DNA of 64,000 nucleotides from Chrysopilus asiliformis (Eukaryota > Arthropoda > Insecta > Diptera > Rhagionidae), in the NCBI GenBank assembly GCA_964034945.1, contig OZ035960.1:16463403-16527402 (forward strand), written 5' to 3'. A program made the position numbers and the translations under genes. How positions within the stretch are numbered: position 1 is the first letter of the stretch; every line of letters begins with the position of its first letter. The notes beneath the pieces were generated by a model that ran no database searches, was not told the origin of the DNA, and worked only from the letters and a program-made list of their open reading frames with translations. This document shows positions 59,968 through 64,000 of this stretch, piece after piece.

Positions 59968-62255
59968 ATGATTAGAAAAAAATTATTATTTTTCACATTC
60001 CTAGTAATATTTTTAAGTGGTTTTTGCAATGTTTGTGGTTACTCAATTGACTTACCCGGTGCTGGAAAAATCGTCGGATCTACAATGAAAACTGCTTGGA
60101 CAAAAAGATTGATTTTTCAATTTCAAGACATTACGTACGCGGAGAGTCCTTCGGGATACCGCAGATTTCGGAAACCAGCACCGGCCCACATTTGGGCTGG
60201 CGTCAAGGATGGCAGACATCCAGGACGTGACTGTCCTTCAAAGTGGACGTTGGAGTCCGATGCTCCAATAAATCGGGATATAGAAGATTGCCTACATTTA
60301 TCTATTTATTCAAATAATGTATGTTTTATTGAAAGAGTGGAAAGCAAGGACAAAAATTAAACAACATAATTTTGTAGGTCCACGAACGAAGACCAGTGAT
60401 TGTCTTTTTGTATAGTTATTACTTTTCGGAAGGATCTACGCAGGATTTTGCACCTGATTATCTTTTGGAAGAAGATATTGTTCTTGTCGTTCCCCAATTT
60501 CGGCTCGGACCACTCGGTTTTTTAACAACAAGATCAGAAGATTTACCGGGAAATTATGCAGTTTATGACGTTATCTTTGCACTGGAATGGATTCAAAAAT
60601 ATATTTCATATTTCGGTGGTGATCCTGAAAGTGTCACCCTGGCTGGTCATACAGGAGGAGCTGCAATTGCCCATTTACTAACTTTAAGCAATAAAGTAGG
60701 ATGTTTAAGGGACTGTCCATAAAATACGTCACACTTTCCTGAGGTACTTTTTAAATCTAGGACCCTTTTCGCAAGAAATTTGTCAGCAAAATTTTACTAG
60801 TAAAAAACTGGGGAAAACAGTAAATATTCTTTTTTTTACTGTTTTCTCAGTAAGCTTTACTGAACGACGGTAAAATTTAGTAAATTTTTACTGAGAAATT
60901 ACTGATTTCATCCCAATATTAACATGACATATTTTTATGGACAATCCCTTAGAACTTTTGACATTTTGATCCAAAAAATATATCGAAATTTTGTTTTTAG
61001 GTTCCAAGTGGACTTTTCCATCAAGTGATTTTAATTTCAGGATCATTGTTTGCACCGTGGGCAATCGATGTTGAACCGCTGGAAAATTCTTTTTATGTAG
61101 ACGAGCCTCGACTTTGTGCTCAAAATTCAGCACCAAACTCATGTTTTCGGAGTATTAATGCAACGGATTTAATTAAAAATTATTATTACAAAAAGGTACA
61201 GAAGGATGAAATAAAAATTGAAATTTTTGTGATATCGAAAAGTTGTTAAAATTAAAATTACAATAACTTTCTACTTTTCTTTTACAAAGTACAGGAGAGA
61301 AGACGAAATATAAAATTATATGATTATGAACTTGGTCTTGTAATTGATGGACGTGGAGGAATTTTAGAACATGAACCAATAGAATTGGGTTTTCATGCAC
61401 TAAACGACACAAAACGTCATTCATATCCAACATTACTTGGAGTTACAAAACATGGTGGAACTGATATTCTCTTTGGTTTGTAAGTAATTCTTTTAAATTA
61501 AAATTCTCATGTGTTTTTTTAATTTAGACGCATATAAACTGTTAAAACTGACTCTCAGCTTTATGGACAAAATGACATCCGCTGCATATATTAAAACGTA
61601 TTTAATTCCTATTGTCCTTAATATGCTTGGGTTAAGTGAGGAAAATGGTTTGCTAAGCAACATAATTGAAAGGGATTTCTTTAAAGCCGAGCTTTTGGAA
61701 ACTGGAAATCTTGAAAAATGTCTTGATAGTTTGATCGATGTAAGCGATTGTCGAAATTAAGTTAATTTAATTGTATTTCCTTACTAATTTCAGCTTTTCA
61801 CCACAATTCATGTTAAATCACCAGTTCTTCAAGCAGCAAAATTTGCATCGCAAATCAATGAAAAATCAACATTTTTATACACTTTTGACTACCTGGGACA
61901 GTACTCAACTTTTTTGGATAAAAATAAATTTGAGTACAGTCCGTTTAACGGTGGAGTTACTATAAGGGATGATTTGCAATATCTTTTCCCTAGAAAAGAT
62001 GGAAAGAAATTGAATGAAGATGACATAGAAATTGCCAAATTTATGATTCAAATGTGGGGATCATTTGCTCGAAATGGTATCCCTTCAGTTCCTGGCATTG
62101 TGCAACCTGTTCCAATGGTAAATTTAACAGGCCCATATTTTCACGTTGATAGGTCGCCATCGATTGGTATTACATTTACTGATGAATTCTTTGTAACTTC
62201 CAAAGATGCCAAAAATGGTATTTCCCTTAGAAAATCAGCTAAGAAACTTTTTTAA
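59968..62255 (+). CDS. Catalytically dead carboxylesterase/cholinesterase-fold protein
   Basis: Six exons (59968-60318, 60378-60695, 61001-61195, 61295-61475, 61528-61739, 61794-62255) join in frame to 572 aa. Introns are 59, 305, 99, 52 and 54 bp. Residues 1-24 are a signal peptide. Conserved family features are DITYAESPSGYRRF near 54-67, RDC and EDCLHLSIY (the first disulfide pair), GFLTTRS...GNYAVYDVIFALEWI, FGGDPESVTLAG and GLFHQVILISGS. The catalytic parts are lost. The oxyanion HGGG is YSYY (129-132). The nucleophile elbow GESAG is GHTGG, with Thr209 for Ser. The acid in GVNKDEG is Gly342 (GVTKHGG). The histidine in GVIH is Ile476 (GVTI). It is therefore expected to bind rather than hydrolyse, like neurotactin, glutactin or neuroligin, but it lacks a C-terminal membrane segment, so it is probably secreted. 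AATAAA at 62254-62259 overlaps the stop. Weak points are the 4th-intron GTTTGT donor, chosen because it alone keeps frame, and the intron 3 acceptor, chosen to avoid a stop. Confidence 0.9.
60708..60949. mobile_element. TA-flanked MITE inside esterase intron 2
   Basis: The termini AGGGACTGTCCATAAAATAC and the complement of ATTTTTATGGACAATCCCT are flanked by TA (60706-60707 and 60950-60951). Removing it with one TA leaves an intron of 61 bp, the same size as the neighbours. The interior holds a second inverted pair (TACTGTTTTCTCAGTAA / TTACTGAGAAATTACTG-like). Confidence 0.8.
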
Positions 62256-62259
62256 TAAA

Positions 62260-63035
62260 AAAAATAATTTTTTTTGATATTTTTACGATCTCTTTAAGCA
62301 ATGTAACAGAATGATTAATTAATTTTTAATAAAAATATTTCGTTCTAAAACTTTGGACCTAATAAATTTTTCTCACGAAAAGCTTTTATTTTTTTCATTT
62401 TTAAGTCTGTTAGTCTCAAATCCTGTAACCTAAGTTTTACCCACTTCCACATATCATATTTAATTGAAACTTTTAATACTTACGTAACTCCGATGAGAGC
62501 CCTATATGTACACATCAATAATAAGCACCAAAATACATCAAAAATACATTTAAAAAAAGGTGGCTATTGGGCGTCATATTGTAAAAATTAGTTATACCAA
62601 AATTTGTTATACTGTCCGAGGTTTTAAATGAAATGGTTCGGAAAGATAATCAAAATTCTGTATTTAGAACTTAGGAAAAAAAGGGCTGACACATGACGCC
62701 ATTTTAACCGACCTGCAAAAAGGAAAAGATTCTCAATTCGACTCCTATGTATTCATTTTCATGTGTGTTCATGTATGTTCATCATAAATTTTTACTGGGT
62801 TGACCGATTTTGGTTATTCCAAGGAGAAAGTTGTAAAGAAAGTTCCTGATAGGGTATCACTGTAACTTTTCTCCAGTGGCGTTATCCCTTTTCTGTTCAG
62901 GAGAAACCAGGGAGGTACTTATTATATAATTCCCCCTCTGGACTGACCCCCTCAAACCCCCTTCCCTGCTATATTCTACATCGTTAAAGATATCGAATTG
63001 AATTTTTTTGTGTTGTGTTCAGTACAACACCAAGG
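62260..63035. other. 3' flank of the esterase gene
   Basis: A second AATAAA lies near 62327. No gene recognised. Confidence 0.45.
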
Positions 63036-63908
63036 TAAGCTTTACTGACTTTACAATGAACACACAGGCCTTTTGAATATCCCTCTTTAAAGCGATCTTT
63101 TCAGCCTTAATAATTAGAGTATGGACAATCCTCACTCTTCTTCGGCTATGGACTATGGAAATTTGTGTGTGTCGTGTTTGATTTAAATTTCTGTTAACTC
63201 TCAAATAATAAGCGATATTTCCAATTTAAAAGGTTACAGTTGTTATGCTTTACATCTGAGACTGGAAGAAACTATATAGTGCCAAACCTGCTACAGCCCA
63301 CACGGAAACTGGTTCTCAAAAACAACAACCAAAAATCTGAACTTGCTTCGTTCGCCACCATGAAAATTTAAGAAAGAAAAAACCTCGTTTAGGTAGCTTT
63401 CCAAACTGTTTTGAAGCGAAAAACGTAATTTTGCCTATCTTCTGGGGTTAAACGCCTGAGGACAGGCCCTAAATTTCATTTTTCATTTTCCTAAAATTAT
63501 TTTTAAGTCCAACAAATTTAAATTTTTTGAAAAAGTATCTGTTAATTAATATTTTGCTGTATTCTTTGAAGATATCTTAAGGGATTTAAAATTGACTAGA
63601 CGCTGTCTACACTCAGAAAAATGGAGGCTAACTCGACGACCTACATACGGAGTAATTGGCCTCGGGCAGGCGCGCGTTCGCCTGCATGTGGGCAAGGAAA
63701 ACTGAGTTGACCTGTGGTCGGAGAAATTCTGAAATTAAGCCACCAGCAGGTGAAGTAGGGCATTGGGAGCTGCACGAGTTGACCTTAGATAGGTTAACTC
63801 TGACCGCTAGCTGGCTTACAGACACCTCTGTAAGGTCAGAGTTAACCTGACAAAAAGTTGACCTGGACATTTTTCTGAGTGTAGGCTGTCTATACCATAG
63901 CTTCCCCA
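63036..63908 (+). repeat. Dispersed repeat family R6, copy 2
   Basis: Homologous to 41811-43815 without that copy's nested elements, but itself interrupted by the 272-bp MITE at 63610. Shared words are listed at copy 1. Confidence 0.7.
63610..63881 (+). mobile_element. 272-bp TA-flanked MITE, copy 2
   Basis: The termini CACTCAGAAAAATG/CATTTTTCTGAGTG are flanked by TA (63608-63609 and 63882-63883). The matching position in R6 copy 1 (TA at 43793-43794) is empty, which confirms both edges and the TA duplication. Confidence 0.9.
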
Positions 63909-64000
63909 CTGGGGTTTACAAAAGGATACGTTTGTAACTAACAATTACTAATAATAAGAATTAACAATCTGTAGAAAACATAACTCAAAAATCTATAATT

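Noticed and set aside
61290..61294. Alternative acceptor for esterase exon 4 at 61288-61289
   Set aside because: It puts TAA in frame after seven codons; the AG at 61293-61294 keeps the frame and restores family sequence.
61480..61485. Stronger-looking GTAAGT donor at the end of esterase exon 4
   Set aside because: It gives phase 2, incompatible with exon 5; the GTTTGT donor at 61476 joins in frame.

Overview
The window looks like nuclear DNA of an insect, most likely a dipteran. It is very AT-rich, genes are split by GT-AG introns, polyadenylation signals are AATAAA, and two promoters show the arthropod TCAGT initiator with a downstream promoter element (DPE) at +28. No operon, tRNA, rRNA, CRISPR or bacterial gene was recognised. 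The species cannot be named from the sequence.

Four protein genes can be assembled, all on the + strand. Three are Ly6/uPAR three-finger genes in tandem (1765-9768, 15187-37487, 50151-54271). Each has three exons: a signal-peptide exon of 58-61 nt, a middle exon of 156-192 nt, and a last exon with the C-terminal CxxC...CN motif and a hydrophobic GPI-anchor tail. Both introns are phase 1 in every gene, and each mature protein has ten cysteines. The predicted proteins are 148, 154 and 145 aa. The fourth gene (59968-62255, six exons, 572 aa) is a secreted carboxylesterase/cholinesterase-fold protein that has lost the oxyanion hole and all three triad residues, so it is most likely a binding or adhesion protein. 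From memory, a similar Ly6 cluster beside esterase-like genes exists in Drosophila (38F region), so this may be an old microsyntenic block.

A possible fifth gene, non-coding or very small, lies on the - strand at 38716-39115. It has short exons separated by canonical introns of 71, 70 and about 72 nt, and an open frame starting exactly at the end of its first exon.

Most of the rest is introns and intergenic DNA filled with mobile elements, many with boundaries readable to the base. Six MITEs have 3-bp TTA/TAA target duplications (PIF/Harbinger type), with a seventh possible. There are two hAT elements with perfect 8-bp duplications, a THAP-bearing element with an 8-bp direct repeat, and a TTAA-flanked piggyBac-type MITE. 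TA-flanked elements include two copies of a 272-bp family, an internally deleted mariner with transposase remains, a pogo-like MITE, and a MITE inside an esterase intron. Several dispersed repeat families carry short GTCT/GTCC runs. Nesting is deep at 6.7-8.8, 23.2-23.7, 29.5-30.4 and 41.8-43.8 kb. The largest intron (15248-31803, 16.6 kb) is inflated mainly by such insertions.
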